Shown piece after piece: positions 38,253 through 47,007 of a DNA stretch of 64,000 nt. The DNA comes from Lysinibacillus sp. B2A1. Its GTDB lineage: Bacteria > Bacillota > Bacilli > Bacillales_A > Planococcaceae. A model generated the notes under the pieces. It was not told where the DNA came from. It searched no databases and saw nothing but the letters and a program-made list of their open reading frames with translations. The DNA lies in contig CP027224.1 in assembly GCA_002973635.1 (NCBI GenBank), positions 4,948,001 through 5,012,000 on the forward strand. Direction: 5' to 3'. Made by a program: the position numbers and the translations under genes. Position 1 is the stretch's first letter; every line of letters starts with the position of its first letter.

Positions 38253-38411
38253 ATTGTTCAACAAAAGCCGTAACTTAATAGGTAACCAAAAATATCTAGC
38301 CAAAGCATAGGAAAATTTAGATAAATATACTGTTTAGATTATAGAATCTCTAAGTATGAAGAACTAATAAGAAATAATTTATTGCTTAAGATGAATAACG
38401 GAGGGCTCTGC

Positions 38412-39203
38412 ATGATGAATAAAACAACAAATCTCTTACTTCCAAAAGAGCTGGAATTGCTTCGTTTCGAAATTGAAAACACACTGCTTTCATCTATGAT
38501 TATTACACCTTACAAGCGTTCAACAACCATAACTGAAAGTAAATTTGCTGGTGTGCCATATTTACCTTATTATCAGACATATCCTAAAGATATAACAGGT
38601 GAGTCAATGCGGCTATTAGCGCAAATTAACTTTGCACAAATGCCACCACTAAAGGATTTTCCAACTCAAGGTATTCTTCAATTTTATATTTCATCTAATA
38701 TATTTGTGAATGCAGATCATTACCATGAAGATATTTTTCAACAGTTTTATAAAATCAGATTTTACCCTACCATAAATTCTAAAGTGGCAATTCCCATACA
38801 AGAATTTATAACATATTCAAATGATTGGTTCCCTATTCATCAGGAATTAGCATTACACTTCCACCCAAATCAGGAACCTGTATCTGCTTTAGATTATCGC
38901 GCTGTATGTTATTTGCCTAATTTAATACCTTCACAGTTGGATATGGATTTACAAGAAATTTATCTTCAACATTTTTTAGGTGCTGGTGCTAAAATTGGTG
39001 GCTATGCTTATTTTTTAGAGGATGACATCCGTCATGAATCAAAGCTCCTTCAACGCTATGATGTCTTGTTACTCCAAATTGACTCTAACGATGAACTCGG
39101 TATTATGTGGGCAGATAGTGGTGTAGGAAAATTTTTTATCAATCGTGAAAAGCTACTTCAAAAAGATTTTTCTGATATTTTATTTCAATGGGAGCATTAC
39201 TAA
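38412..39203 (+). CDS. DUF1963 (YwqG-like) protein
   Basis: A 263-aa soluble protein. Features of the YwqG/DUF1963 family are SKFAGVPYLPYYQTYPKD (about residues 41-58), MRLLAQINFAQMPPLKDFPTQGILQFYIS (about 63-91), KIGGYAYFLEDD, and LLLQIDSNDELGIMWADSGVGKFFI near the C-terminus. The fold is known from structural work but the role is unclear; such proteins often sit in toxin-immunity or stress contexts. The start is ATG 38412 with GGAGGG; the longer frame to 38382 starts with TTG. No toxin gene is adjacent. Confidence 0.85.
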   Translation: MMNKTTNLLLPKELELLRFEIENTLLSSMIITPYKRSTTITESKFAGVPYLPYYQTYPKDITGESMRLLAQINFAQMPPLKDFPTQGILQFYISSNIFVNADHYHEDIFQQFYKIRFYPTINSKVAIPIQEFITYSNDWFPIHQELALHFHPNQEPVSALDYRAVCYLPNLIPSQLDMDLQEIYLQHFLGAGAKIGGYAYFLEDDIRHESKLLQRYDVLLLQIDSNDELGIMWADSGVGKFFINREKLLQKDFSDILFQWEHY

Positions 39204-39355
39204 TCATTTTTCGGATTACTTCGTTCCATATTACGTAGTAATCCTTTTCTATGCTTACGATTAAATTTCTTCTCTTCTTTCCACCAATGAAGTAAGCTAT
39301 ACTAAGATATATTGTGAAATATAGTAAAGGCAGGTGCAGGAGCATTTTTACAGAT

Positions 39356-40795
39356 GTGGAATATCTAGTACCTTTAATTATGTTTGTAAATATCTTAGCA
39401 GCGTTGACGATTATTTTTTTAGAACGTAAAGATGCTACTTCTACATGGGCATGGATTCTCGTACTATTCTTCCTTCCATTAGCTGGATTTATTTTATACT
39501 TACTTTTTGGTCGACAGCTAAGAAAAAAGCATTTATTCCGTTGGGAAGGACGTAAGGATATAGGAATTGACAATCTCATTACCTATCAAACGGATGCCAT
39601 CCGAGATGATACATTCGAGTTTCGTATAGAGAATGCGGAAAATTATAAAGAAATGATCTATATGCATCTGAAAACAAACAATGCTGTGTTAACTCAGGAC
39701 AACTCCATTAAAATTTTTGATGATGGTGCAGAAAAATTTGAACAGCTACTAAATGATATTGAAGTAGCTAAAGACCACATCCACATTCAATATTATATTT
39801 TTCGTTTGGATGACTTAGGTACACGTATTGTCGATAAGCTGATTAAAAAAGCAAAACAAGGTGTAAAGGTTCGTCTCTTATATGATGAAATGGGCTCACG
39901 AAATGTTAAGAGGCGCCATTTCAAAGAACTGATTAATGCTGGTGGCGAGGTAGAAGTTTTTTTCCCATCCATTTTCCCCCTTCTAAACCCTCGTTTAAAC
40001 TTTAGAAATCACCGAAAAATCGCTGTTATTGATGGACGTATTGGTTTTATTGGCGGCTTTAATGTAGGTGATGAGTATTTAGGTCTACAAAAGAAGTTTG
40101 GCTATTGGAGAGATACACATTTACGTATTGAGGGTAGCGCTGTACACCCCCTTCAAACACGCTTTTTATTAGACTGGAATCAGGCTTGTGCACAGCAAAA
40201 AATGGGATATTCAGATAGGTACTTTCCGGCTATCCCCAAAAAGGGCAATGTAGGTCTGCAAATCGTTTCAAGTGGACCGGATTCTGACTGGGAACAGATT
40301 AAAATTGGTTATTTAAAGCTCATTAATATGGCTCAAAAATACATTTATATTCAAACACCATATTTTATTCCTGATGTTAGCTTTTTAGATGCTATTAAAA
40401 TTGCTACATTATCAGGTATTGATGTACGTATTATGATTCCAAATAAGCCTGACCATATGTTTGTTTATTGGGCTACCTATTCATATGTTGGACAATTATT
40501 GCGTGCAGGGGCAAAAGTATATATTTACGAAAAGGGCTTTATCCATGCGAAAGCCATAATAATTGATGATGAAGCCTCTACTGTTGGTACTGCCAATATT
40601 GATGTTCGAAGCTTCAGTTTAAACTTTGAAGTAAATGCCTTCATTTATGACTCAACTATTTCACATCAGCTTGCTGAGCTATTTGAAAAAGATATTTTTG
40701 ATTGTACCGAATTAACATGGGAAATGTATCAGAATCGTTCCAATTTGATTAAATTTAAAGAATCCATTTCTCGCCTACTAACGCCTATATTATAG
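39356..40795 (+). CDS. cls: Cardiolipin synthase
   Basis: A membrane-bound phospholipase D superfamily enzyme condensing two phosphatidylglycerols. It has two N-terminal transmembrane helices (LVPLIMFVNILAALTIIF and WAWILVLFFLPLAGFILYLLFG) and two HKD motifs. The first motif is unusual in using NHRKIAVIDGRIGFIGGFN, where Cls enzymes usually have HRKI/HRKL. The second is IHAKAIIIDDEASTVGTANID. The length is about 479 aa from GTG 39356, the first start that leaves a normal N-terminus; the frame extends to 39314. The RBS (AGGAG) is rather far away. Confidence 0.92.
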   Translation: MEYLVPLIMFVNILAALTIIFLERKDATSTWAWILVLFFLPLAGFILYLLFGRQLRKKHLFRWEGRKDIGIDNLITYQTDAIRDDTFEFRIENAENYKEMIYMHLKTNNAVLTQDNSIKIFDDGAEKFEQLLNDIEVAKDHIHIQYYIFRLDDLGTRIVDKLIKKAKQGVKVRLLYDEMGSRNVKRRHFKELINAGGEVEVFFPSIFPLLNPRLNFRNHRKIAVIDGRIGFIGGFNVGDEYLGLQKKFGYWRDTHLRIEGSAVHPLQTRFLLDWNQACAQQKMGYSDRYFPAIPKKGNVGLQIVSSGPDSDWEQIKIGYLKLINMAQKYIYIQTPYFIPDVSFLDAIKIATLSGIDVRIMIPNKPDHMFVYWATYSYVGQLLRAGAKVYIYEKGFIHAKAIIIDDEASTVGTANIDVRSFSLNFEVNAFIYDSTISHQLAELFEKDIFDCTELTWEMYQNRSNLIKFKESISRLLTPIL

Positions 40796-40800
40796 AACAA

Positions 40801-40849
40801 AAAGGAAGAGGAGCTAGCCCATTACCTATGGAGTAGCTGCCCTTCCTTT
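40801..40849. terminator. Terminator between convergent cls and the VanY-like gene
   Basis: AAAGGAAG..AGCTA / TAGCT..CTTCCTTT, an interrupted stem ending in TTTATTTTA on the plus side. Confidence 0.7.
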
Positions 40850-41621
40850 ATTTTACGCCTAAATATTCTTCTAAAGTTATACTTTTCTTCTTAATTTCTT
40901 TTGCAATATCTATACCCACATAACGGTAATGCCATGACTCATACATATACCCTGTAATATCTTCCTTGTTTTTGGGGAATCGTAATATAAATCCGTAGTC
41001 TTGTGCATTTGCTAATAACCATTGTCCTGCTGGTGTTTCTCCAAACTCCTCAGTTAACCATAGATTCTCTTTGCCACGCTCACCAACATCAAAGGCTAAA
41101 CCTGTTTGATGCTCTGAGTAACCTGGTCGCGCACTATAACGATCGGCTGCTGCCTGTCCATCACGATTCACATAATTATTATATAACGTTGTTTGATAAT
41201 CAAAGGAGCGATAGCCACTAAATGCCACAAAATCAAAACCTTGTTTTTTAGCAGCAGCTAGCATTTTATCTAATTCTTGACGTGCTTCCTTATTTTCTCC
41301 AGGCGCAAAGGTAGATGGGAGTGGATATATTTTATTCGCTAGTAAAATACCATTAATATACGTAGGTTCAGTAGGTAATGTTTGGTTTGGTAAATATCCA
41401 TTTTCGTCGGGTTGTTGCTCTGGTTCCACTGGCTTTTCAGGTGTTTTTTTCGGCTCTTCTGCTGCCACTGAATCATTTTTATTTGGTTCGGTTGTTATTG
41501 ATTGCTTCTCTGCTTCATTACTTACTTGCTTATTTTTATAGTTATAAACTACGAAAATAGAAACAATTAGTGCTACTGAAATGAAAGCACCAATAATGAG
41601 TAATAGACGATTTTTTTTCAC
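40848..41621 (-). CDS. D-alanyl-D-alanine carboxypeptidase, VanY/M15 family
   Basis: A 257-aa secreted or membrane-anchored peptidoglycan peptidase. An N-terminal helix (LLLIIGAFISVALIVSIFVVY), a low-complexity E/P/K linker (residues 35-75) and the M15B domain follow. Zinc-site motifs are SGYRSFDYQTTLY, SARPGYSEHQTGLAFDV (His and Asp ligands) and the final ligand and base in YESWHYRYVG. Without adjacent vanA/vanH genes this is a housekeeping wall-remodelling enzyme rather than a glycopeptide resistance determinant. The ATG has AGGGGTAAAA upstream. Confidence 0.9.
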   Translation of the reverse strand: MKKNRLLLIIGAFISVALIVSIFVVYNYKNKQVSNEAEKQSITTEPNKNDSVAAEEPKKTPEKPVEPEQQPDENGYLPNQTLPTEPTYINGILLANKIYPLPSTFAPGENKEARQELDKMLAAAKKQGFDFVAFSGYRSFDYQTTLYNNYVNRDGQAAADRYSARPGYSEHQTGLAFDVGERGKENLWLTEEFGETPAGQWLLANAQDYGFILRFPKNKEDITGYMYESWHYRYVGIDIAKEIKKKSITLEEYLGVK

Positions 41622-41846
41622 TATTTTTACCCCTTTTATAATTTTCCAAGTACTATGTGGTTAAGATTCCTCGTATTTATCCACATGGGAAAATGTCCTT
41701 ATGCAAGTACTGAACATTTACCTCTTGCAGGTACATCAGAAATGACTAATATTCTACCTCTAATATCCGACCTTATTGGTATAGTCTTATTTTATCACTG
41801 TTCACAATTTAGGGTGTAAGTTTTCACTATAGATTTTTAAATTAGT

Positions 41847-42098
41847 TTATTTTTCAGTGAGAATAATAATTATTACAATTATAGAAGCCATGGAGAAAAA
41901 AATGGCCATATACTTCATCCATTTTGCTTCTTTTACATAGCCCTGTTCCTTAAAGCTTTTAGCTCTGAAACCATTTGATAAGGCAAACATAATCGTCATT
42001 GCCAGTACTGCAAAATTAAAATTCCCCATAATGATAAATACTATAGCTGCAATACTAAAAAGCGCCACTAAAATAGATGATAGCCATTTTATGTTCAT
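41847..42098 (-). CDS. Small membrane protein, 83 residues
   Basis: Three predicted membrane helices: LSSILVALFSIAAIVFIIM, FNFAVLAMTIMFALSNGF and YMAIFFSMASIIVIIIIL, with a polar loop RAKSFKEQGYVKEAKWMK. ATG 42098 has AGGAGGACAAC upstream. I do not recognise the family. It lies downstream of yidC in the reverse order, separated by the yidC terminator, so it is probably transcribed on its own. Confidence 0.75.
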   Translation of the reverse strand: MNIKWLSSILVALFSIAAIVFIIMGNFNFAVLAMTIMFALSNGFRAKSFKEQGYVKEAKWMKYMAIFFSMASIIVIIIILTEK

Positions 42099-42120
42099 CC
42101 TGTTGTCCTCCTAAAAAAAT

Positions 42121-42141
42121 CGAGGCTACTAAGGCGCCTCG
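42121..42141 (-). terminator. Terminator of yidC
   Basis: CGAGGC / GCCTCG hairpin followed in the minus direction by seven T. Confidence 0.85.
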
Positions 42142-42153
42142 ACGTAAATTAAT

Positions 42154-42915
42154 TTATGAATTTGCTTTTTCTGGATGTTCCGAATAATACTTTCGACCAA
42201 TATAGGTTTGAATAATCAGTAAAGCACCGCTGACTGACCAATACAGTGGTAGAGCGGCCATAGATGACATCGAGATAAAGACAATCATAATTGGTGAAAT
42301 ATAAATAAACATTTTCATTTGTGCTTTTTGTTGCTCTGGTACAGTCCATAATGACACACGCGCCTGAACTAAATACACAATACCTGCAACAATCGTCATA
42401 ACAATATCAGGTGATCCTAAGCTAAACCATAAAAATTCATGTGATTTTACATCTGCTGAATATAAAATTGAGAAATAAAGACCCATGATAATAGGCATTT
42501 GAATCAACATTGGTAAACAACCCATATTTAGTGGATTGATGCCATGCTTTTGATATAGTGCCATCATTTCTTGCTGGTGCTGCATTTGCTCTTCTTTCGT
42601 CTTTGCTTCCTTCATTTTCTTCTGAACAGCTTCCATTTCAGGTTTAAACGCATCCATTTTCGTTTTCATTAATTGCTGCTGACGATAATTTTTTAACATA
42701 ATCGGCATTAAAACTAAACGAATCAAAACTGTAATAGCAATAATCGCAAGACCATAGCTACCTGAAAAAATAGTATTTCCGAAAAACTCCAATAAAAATT
42801 CCATAGGCTTCACAAAAATACTATAGAAAAAACCTTCTTTGTTTTGCACAGCTTGACAGCCACTAAGAACAAAAACGACAAGTCCAAGCATTGAAAATAG
42901 CTTCAAATTTTTCAT
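42154..42915 (-). CDS. yidC: Membrane protein insertase YidC/OxaA (lipoprotein type)
   Basis: A 253-aa insertase of the SpoIIIJ/YqjG type. The lipoprotein signal MKNLKLFSMLGLVVFVLSGC has its lipobox cysteine at residue 20. TM2 is GSYGLAIIAITVLIRLVLMPIML, where the conserved arginine of the hydrophilic groove is seen. The cytosolic helical hairpin MKTKMDAFKPEMEAVQKKMKEAKTKEEQMQHQQEMM and HGINPLNMGCLPMLIQMPI follow. It works with Sec or alone to insert membrane proteins. It is not beside rnpA/rpmH, so this is the second paralogue (YqjG/MisCB-like). Such paralogues are often induced when the first fails, through a MifM-like leader; none is visible here. Confidence 0.92.
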   Translation of the reverse strand: MKNLKLFSMLGLVVFVLSGCQAVQNKEGFFYSIFVKPMEFLLEFFGNTIFSGSYGLAIIAITVLIRLVLMPIMLKNYRQQQLMKTKMDAFKPEMEAVQKKMKEAKTKEEQMQHQQEMMALYQKHGINPLNMGCLPMLIQMPIIMGLYFSILYSADVKSHEFLWFSLGSPDIVMTIVAGIVYLVQARVSLWTVPEQQKAQMKMFIYISPIMIVFISMSSMAALPLYWSVSGALLIIQTYIGRKYYSEHPEKANS

Positions 42916-43027
42916 TTTTCCACCTACTATTATTTATCAACTAAAGTGAAGTATACATTATAGGGTCTATCTTTATCAAATAGCAAGGTGCTACTAATTA
43001 CCTCGTATTTTGCAAGAGCATAAAAAA

Positions 43028-43062
43028 GATGCGAGCTTTAGCATCGCTAACACGTCCGCATC
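43028..43062 (-). terminator. Terminator of the araC-type pseudogene
   Basis: GATGCG..TTAGC / GCTAA..CGCATC hairpin followed in the minus direction by a T-run. Confidence 0.75.
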
Positions 43063-43095
43063 CTATTCATTCATACCTTATTTATTGTCATGTCA

Positions 43096-43902
43096 TTAAA
43101 CATTTTGAAGCTCAGTCTCCGCCATTTCAAAACGATAAAACTCATGATGCAGCTCATCACGGAAATGCTTGGGAGTAACCCCAGTGTATTTTTTGAATAT
43201 ACGTGTAAAGTAGCTTTGGTTACAGAAATGGAATTAATCTGAAATAGAAGTAATACTTTTATTTGTATGACGTAGATAATATTGCGATTCTTCTACACGA
43301 CGAACATTTAAATATTCGACCAGTGTAATACCGACATGTTCTCTAAAAATACGTGATAAGTGACTAGTACTAATATGGAAGTTATTTGCGATGCTTTCAA
43401 CTGTTAGGTCATTTTCTAATTCATCATTTATATACATAATCACTTTGTTAACTGTCTGGTGACGGAAAGTCGGTTGCTTGCGATCTGCGATAAAATAGAC
43501 AAAGAAATCAATTAAATCATCAGCAAATTGTAAAAATTCCGCGTCTTTCATCTGATTTTCAATCATATCATTACAAGCAATGTTAAAAGCAAAGGCTTTT
43601 TTCGAAGGTACTTGATTGTCTAGCAATTTACGTGCAACTATTGACGACAGCACAGAAAAATAACTTCGAACCATTTTAATGACTTGCTTGCCAAAACGTA
43701 TTGAGAGAATATCAATTAACTCATGCAAAGATTTCTTAGCCTTTGCAGATTCTAAATGGTAAATTTCAAATATTAATTTCGACTCAATATTAAAAAATTC
43801 TTCTACACCGATGTATTGATTAATATTATCGATTTCCTGGAAGTATCTTTTTGATATCGTTTCTGACATAGAATGTTGATGTAGTTGCATAATCTTCCCC
43901 AT
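43096..43902 (-). pseudogene. AraC-family regulator interrupted by one in-frame stop
   Basis: The open part (43234-43902, 222 aa) has an N-terminal all-helical domain and the first AraC helix-turn-helix (LTVESIANNFHISTSHLSRIFREHVGITLVEYLNVRRV). It stops at TAA 43234-43236 after SITSISD. The same frame then continues for 45 codons, FHFCNQSYFTRIFKKYTGVTPKHFRD to a stop at 43096-43098, which is exactly the missing second helix-turn-helix and the AraC signature. A single codon change (tyrosine TAT/TAC to TAA) explains it. Without the second HTH the protein should not bind DNA normally. Sequencing error and read-through are alternatives. Confidence 0.88.
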
Positions 43903-44394
43903 CTTTCCTCAGATTGCACGAATTACTTTTACAAAATTAGACATCAAATTACATATTTAAAATAAGAAAATAGTATTTCTTTATTTATTATATGAATTGA
44001 GTCCTATTTCACAATTTTATATTGAATACAACTTAAAAATAACCCAACTAAAACACCAGTTTTAAAAAAAATAGACTATACAGTGAATTTTACCATATTC
44101 TGCGATTTCCTTTCAACCACATTTTACGCTCCACTCTAGTTCTAATTTATCATATACTCACAGTAGAAACCTCGTAAACTCACATCACACAATTAAATTT
44201 TACCATATACATATTAAAAAAAATTAGTAATTAATTAAATTTTGTGACAAATTGTGCTAGGTATTTTGCACGTTTTTTTTTCAACAATCGACATATCTCT
44301 TTTTTATTCCGAAATCTTCTCTATATAATTTATACGAATATGTAGTAAAATAGATGATAATACTATTTTTAAAAGCTAAGATGAGGTGTTAATA
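43903..44394. other. AT-rich intergenic region, divergent promoters
   Basis: About 490 bp between the divergent AraC-type and LytTR-type regulators. No gene; the sequence is strongly AT-rich. A possible dyad TTTGTGACAAATTGTG lies near 44237-44255, and a possible -10 (TATAAT, 44324-44329) precedes the LytTR gene. Confidence 0.4.
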
Positions 44395-45045
44395 GTGGAT
44401 CCAAAACAAATAGAAGAGATTATGGAGATTATTAAGGAGTTCTTCCCCGAGAATACTTCAATCGCAATTTCCGACACGAACGAATACTTGTATTACCAAC
44501 CAAGCAAGAAAGTTGATTTAAAAATTAAGCCAGGTGATCCAATTAAAGAAGGCTCAGCAGCCCATAAGGCATTGAGCTATGGGCAAAAAATTAGCTCTTA
44601 CATTGAGCCGGATGTATTTGGCGTAGCCTACTATGGCATGAGTATTCCTCTTATGGAGGAAGGCGAAACGAAGGGGGCTATTACTGCAATCTTCCCACAA
44701 AAACCATCAGCATTTTTAACGAATTACATCACAATCAAAATTGATGATTGCTGGTACCCGATTAAACATGATCAAGTTATTTATCTTGAAACACAGCTCC
44801 GAAAAACATTTGTTAAAACAATGAGTCGTGAGGGCTACCACCGCTTAAACCTTAGTGATTTAGAGTTATTTTTAGCACCTGACTCATTCATTCGTTGTCA
44901 CCGCTCTTATATTGTTAATATTGACTACATCGATGAAATTCAACCAGACTCACATTCAACGTTTTTATTAATCATGAAAGATGGTACTCGTATTCCTGTA
45001 AGTCAGCGCTATGCAAGTTACTTCCGTCGTTCTTTAGGTTTCTAA
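44395..45045 (+). CDS. PAS-like sensor with LytTR DNA-binding domain
   Basis: A one-component regulator of 216 aa. The N-terminal domain of about 110 residues looks PAS-like (MEIIKEFFPENTSIAISDTNEYLYYQPSKK, then EGVAYYGMSIPL-like strands). A C-terminal LytTR domain has FIRCHRSYIVNIDYIDEIQPDSHSTFLLIMKDGTRIPVSQRYASYFRRSL. The start is GTG 44395, six bases after GAGGTG. It ends 321 bp upstream of a co-oriented CoA-transferase gene across a terminator, so it may control that gene in response to a metabolite, which is an inference from position only. Confidence 0.85.
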   Translation: MDPKQIEEIMEIIKEFFPENTSIAISDTNEYLYYQPSKKVDLKIKPGDPIKEGSAAHKALSYGQKISSYIEPDVFGVAYYGMSIPLMEEGETKGAITAIFPQKPSAFLTNYITIKIDDCWYPIKHDQVIYLETQLRKTFVKTMSREGYHRLNLSDLELFLAPDSFIRCHRSYIVNIDYIDEIQPDSHSTFLLIMKDGTRIPVSQRYASYFRRSLGF

Positions 45046-45050
45046 TAATT

Positions 45051-45094
45051 AAAAAGTACAGCGAGCACCTTATTATCAGCTCACTGTACTTTTT
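45051..45094 (+). terminator. Terminator of the LytTR regulator
   Basis: AAAAAGTACAG-c-GAGC / GCTC-a-CTGTACTTTT hairpin with T-run, 5 bp after the stop. Confidence 0.88.
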
Positions 45095-45366
45095 AATTTC
45101 GTTTTTAGATTTGCAAATGGAAGTTTTCGCTAAAATTATATAGCTCTACATTAAAACGTTTTCTCTGTCGAAAATTCACAATTATGCTCGTTTTTCCTAT
45201 TTTTTCTCAATTTAATGCTTATCCTAAAGTTTTTGTGATAAATTGGTGATAGTATTATTCAAATGGTTGGAGTTATACTACAACTAAATAAACAGAAAAT
45301 TCTTACACGTTTTTTCTAGTTTTGTAATCGGTTTCCATCAAAACTTTTTAGGGGAGGATTTTTTTA
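45095..45366 (+). promoter_or_regulatory. Leader of the CoA-transferase gene
   Basis: About 270 bp without a gene, holding the promoter and a strong RBS (GGGGAGGA, 45350-45357). TTGTGA (45232-45237), 17 bp, then AGTATT (about 45255) is a weak -35/-10 candidate. The repeated TTTTC/GAAAA words (45124-45180) could be regulator contacts; this is speculative. Confidence 0.4.
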
Positions 45367-46887
45367 ATGGATGCAAATGTTCAAAAACGCCTAGGTTTAA
45401 AAGAACTAGAAAGTAAAATTGTTACTGCTGATGAAGCTGCAGCACTTATCTCTGACGGTGATGTAGTTGGTATGAGTGGATTCACTCGTGCTGGGGACGC
45501 AAAAGTTGTTCCTATGGCATTAGTAGAGCGCGCTAAAAACGAAAATTTCAAAATCGATGTTTATACAGGTGCATCTTTAGGTCCAGAAGTAGATAAATAT
45601 TTAGCTGAAGCTGGTGTTATCCGTAAACGTGGACCATTCCAAGGGGACGCTGGTATTCGTAATTTAATTAACTCTGGAGCTATCCAATATGTAGATGCTC
45701 ACCTTTCCCATAACGCTGAATTAGTTCGTCAAGGAATTATTGGACCAATTAAATATTTAATTCTTGAAGCGGTTGCTATTACAGAAGATGGATTCATTAT
45801 CCCAACAAACTCAGTGGGTAACTCTCCAATCTTTGCAGAATACGCTGAAAACATTATTATTGAATTAAATATCTCACATCCTGAAGCTTTAATCGGTATC
45901 CATGATATTTATGTACCAGCTGAGCAAGGTAAACGTGAAGCAATCCCAATGACTGATGCAATGCAACGTATTGGTGATGTTGGTATCAAAGTTGATCCAG
46001 CTAAAATTAAAGCAATTGTTATTTCAGAAGAGCCTGATGCTCCTTCATTAATCGTTCCACCAGATGAAGAAACACAAACAATGGCAAACATTTTATTAGA
46101 CTTCTTCCGCGATGAAATTAAGGCTGGTCGTCTAACAAATCAATTAATGCCATTACAATCGGGTGTAGGTTCTGTGGCAAACGCTGTTTTAGATGGCTTC
46201 GCTGATTCAGAATTCGAAGATTTAGTCGTTGCATCTGAAGTACTTCAAGATGCTGTATTTAACTTAATCGATGCTGGTAAAGTTAAATTTGCAGCAGCAA
46301 CATCTATTACTCTTACAGAAGAACTACAGAAAAAAGTATATGGTAATTTAGAGAAATATGCTGATAAAATTTGCTTACGTCCGCAAGAGATTTCTAACCA
46401 CCCAGAGCTTATCCGTCGTTTGGGTCTAATCTCAATCAACACTGCTCTTGAGTTAGATATCTATGGTAACGTAAACTCCACACATGTGTCAGGTACTCGT
46501 ATGATGAACGGTATCGGTGGTTCAGGTGACTTTGCACGTAACGCTCGTTTAGGTATTTTCGTTACAAAATCCTATGCAAAAGGCGGCGCAATCTCTTCAA
46601 TCGTACCAATGGTTTCTCACGTAGACCATACTGAGCATGATGTAGATGTAATTATAACTGAACAAGGTATTGCTGACTTACGTGGTCTTGCACCTAAAGA
46701 ACGTGTTCCTTTAATTATTGAAAACTGTGCACACCCTGATTACAAAGAGCAATTATGGGATTACTACAACCGTGCTGTAGAAGCAACTGGTAACCAACAA
46801 ACACCTCATATTTTAGAGGAAGCACTTTCTTGGCATGTAAATCTTGCTAAAAACAAAACAATGAAAAAAGAAGTCGCTCAAGCTTAA
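45367..46887 (+). CDS. Acetyl-CoA hydrolase/transferase family, succinyl-CoA:acetate CoA-transferase
   Basis: A 506-aa cytosolic class I CoA-transferase. The N-terminal domain has VVGMSGFTRAGDAKVVPMALVERAK, the nucleotide-loop region PLQSGVGSVANAVLDGF, and the catalytic-glutamate region FEDLVVASEVLQDAVFNLIDAGKV. The C-terminal domain has STHVSGTRMMNGIGGSGDFARNARLGIFV and ITEQGIADLRGLAPKERVPLIIENCAHP. It resembles Cat1/AarC-type succinate CoA-transferases that exchange CoA between acetate and succinate. A regulator with a LytTR domain is directly upstream. The last residues (KKEVAQA) are typical. Confidence 0.93.
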   Translation: MDANVQKRLGLKELESKIVTADEAAALISDGDVVGMSGFTRAGDAKVVPMALVERAKNENFKIDVYTGASLGPEVDKYLAEAGVIRKRGPFQGDAGIRNLINSGAIQYVDAHLSHNAELVRQGIIGPIKYLILEAVAITEDGFIIPTNSVGNSPIFAEYAENIIIELNISHPEALIGIHDIYVPAEQGKREAIPMTDAMQRIGDVGIKVDPAKIKAIVISEEPDAPSLIVPPDEETQTMANILLDFFRDEIKAGRLTNQLMPLQSGVGSVANAVLDGFADSEFEDLVVASEVLQDAVFNLIDAGKVKFAAATSITLTEELQKKVYGNLEKYADKICLRPQEISNHPELIRRLGLISINTALELDIYGNVNSTHVSGTRMMNGIGGSGDFARNARLGIFVTKSYAKGGAISSIVPMVSHVDHTEHDVDVIITEQGIADLRGLAPKERVPLIIENCAHPDYKEQLWDYYNRAVEATGNQQTPHILEEALSWHVNLAKNKTMKKEVAQA

Positions 46888-46901
46888 TAACTGCGATTCG
46901 T

Positions 46902-46938
46902 GAACGTCTAATAAGTTGAAAACACTTATTAGACGTTC
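46902..46938 (+). terminator. Terminator of the CoA-transferase gene
   Basis: GAACGTCTAATAAGT / ACTTATTAGACGTTC, a perfect 15-bp stem followed by six T. Confidence 0.93.
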
Positions 46939-47007
46939 TTTTTTGTCGAAAATGATATAATAAAATCTAGTTATTTAGTAAATACATAATTAATCATCGG
47001 AGGAGCT

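Noticed and set aside
41622..41846. Possible riboswitch upstream of the VanY-like gene (ATGTGG/CCACAT stem)
   Set aside because: A single stem without any recognisable conserved core of a known riboswitch class; no terminator or anti-terminator pairing is evident.
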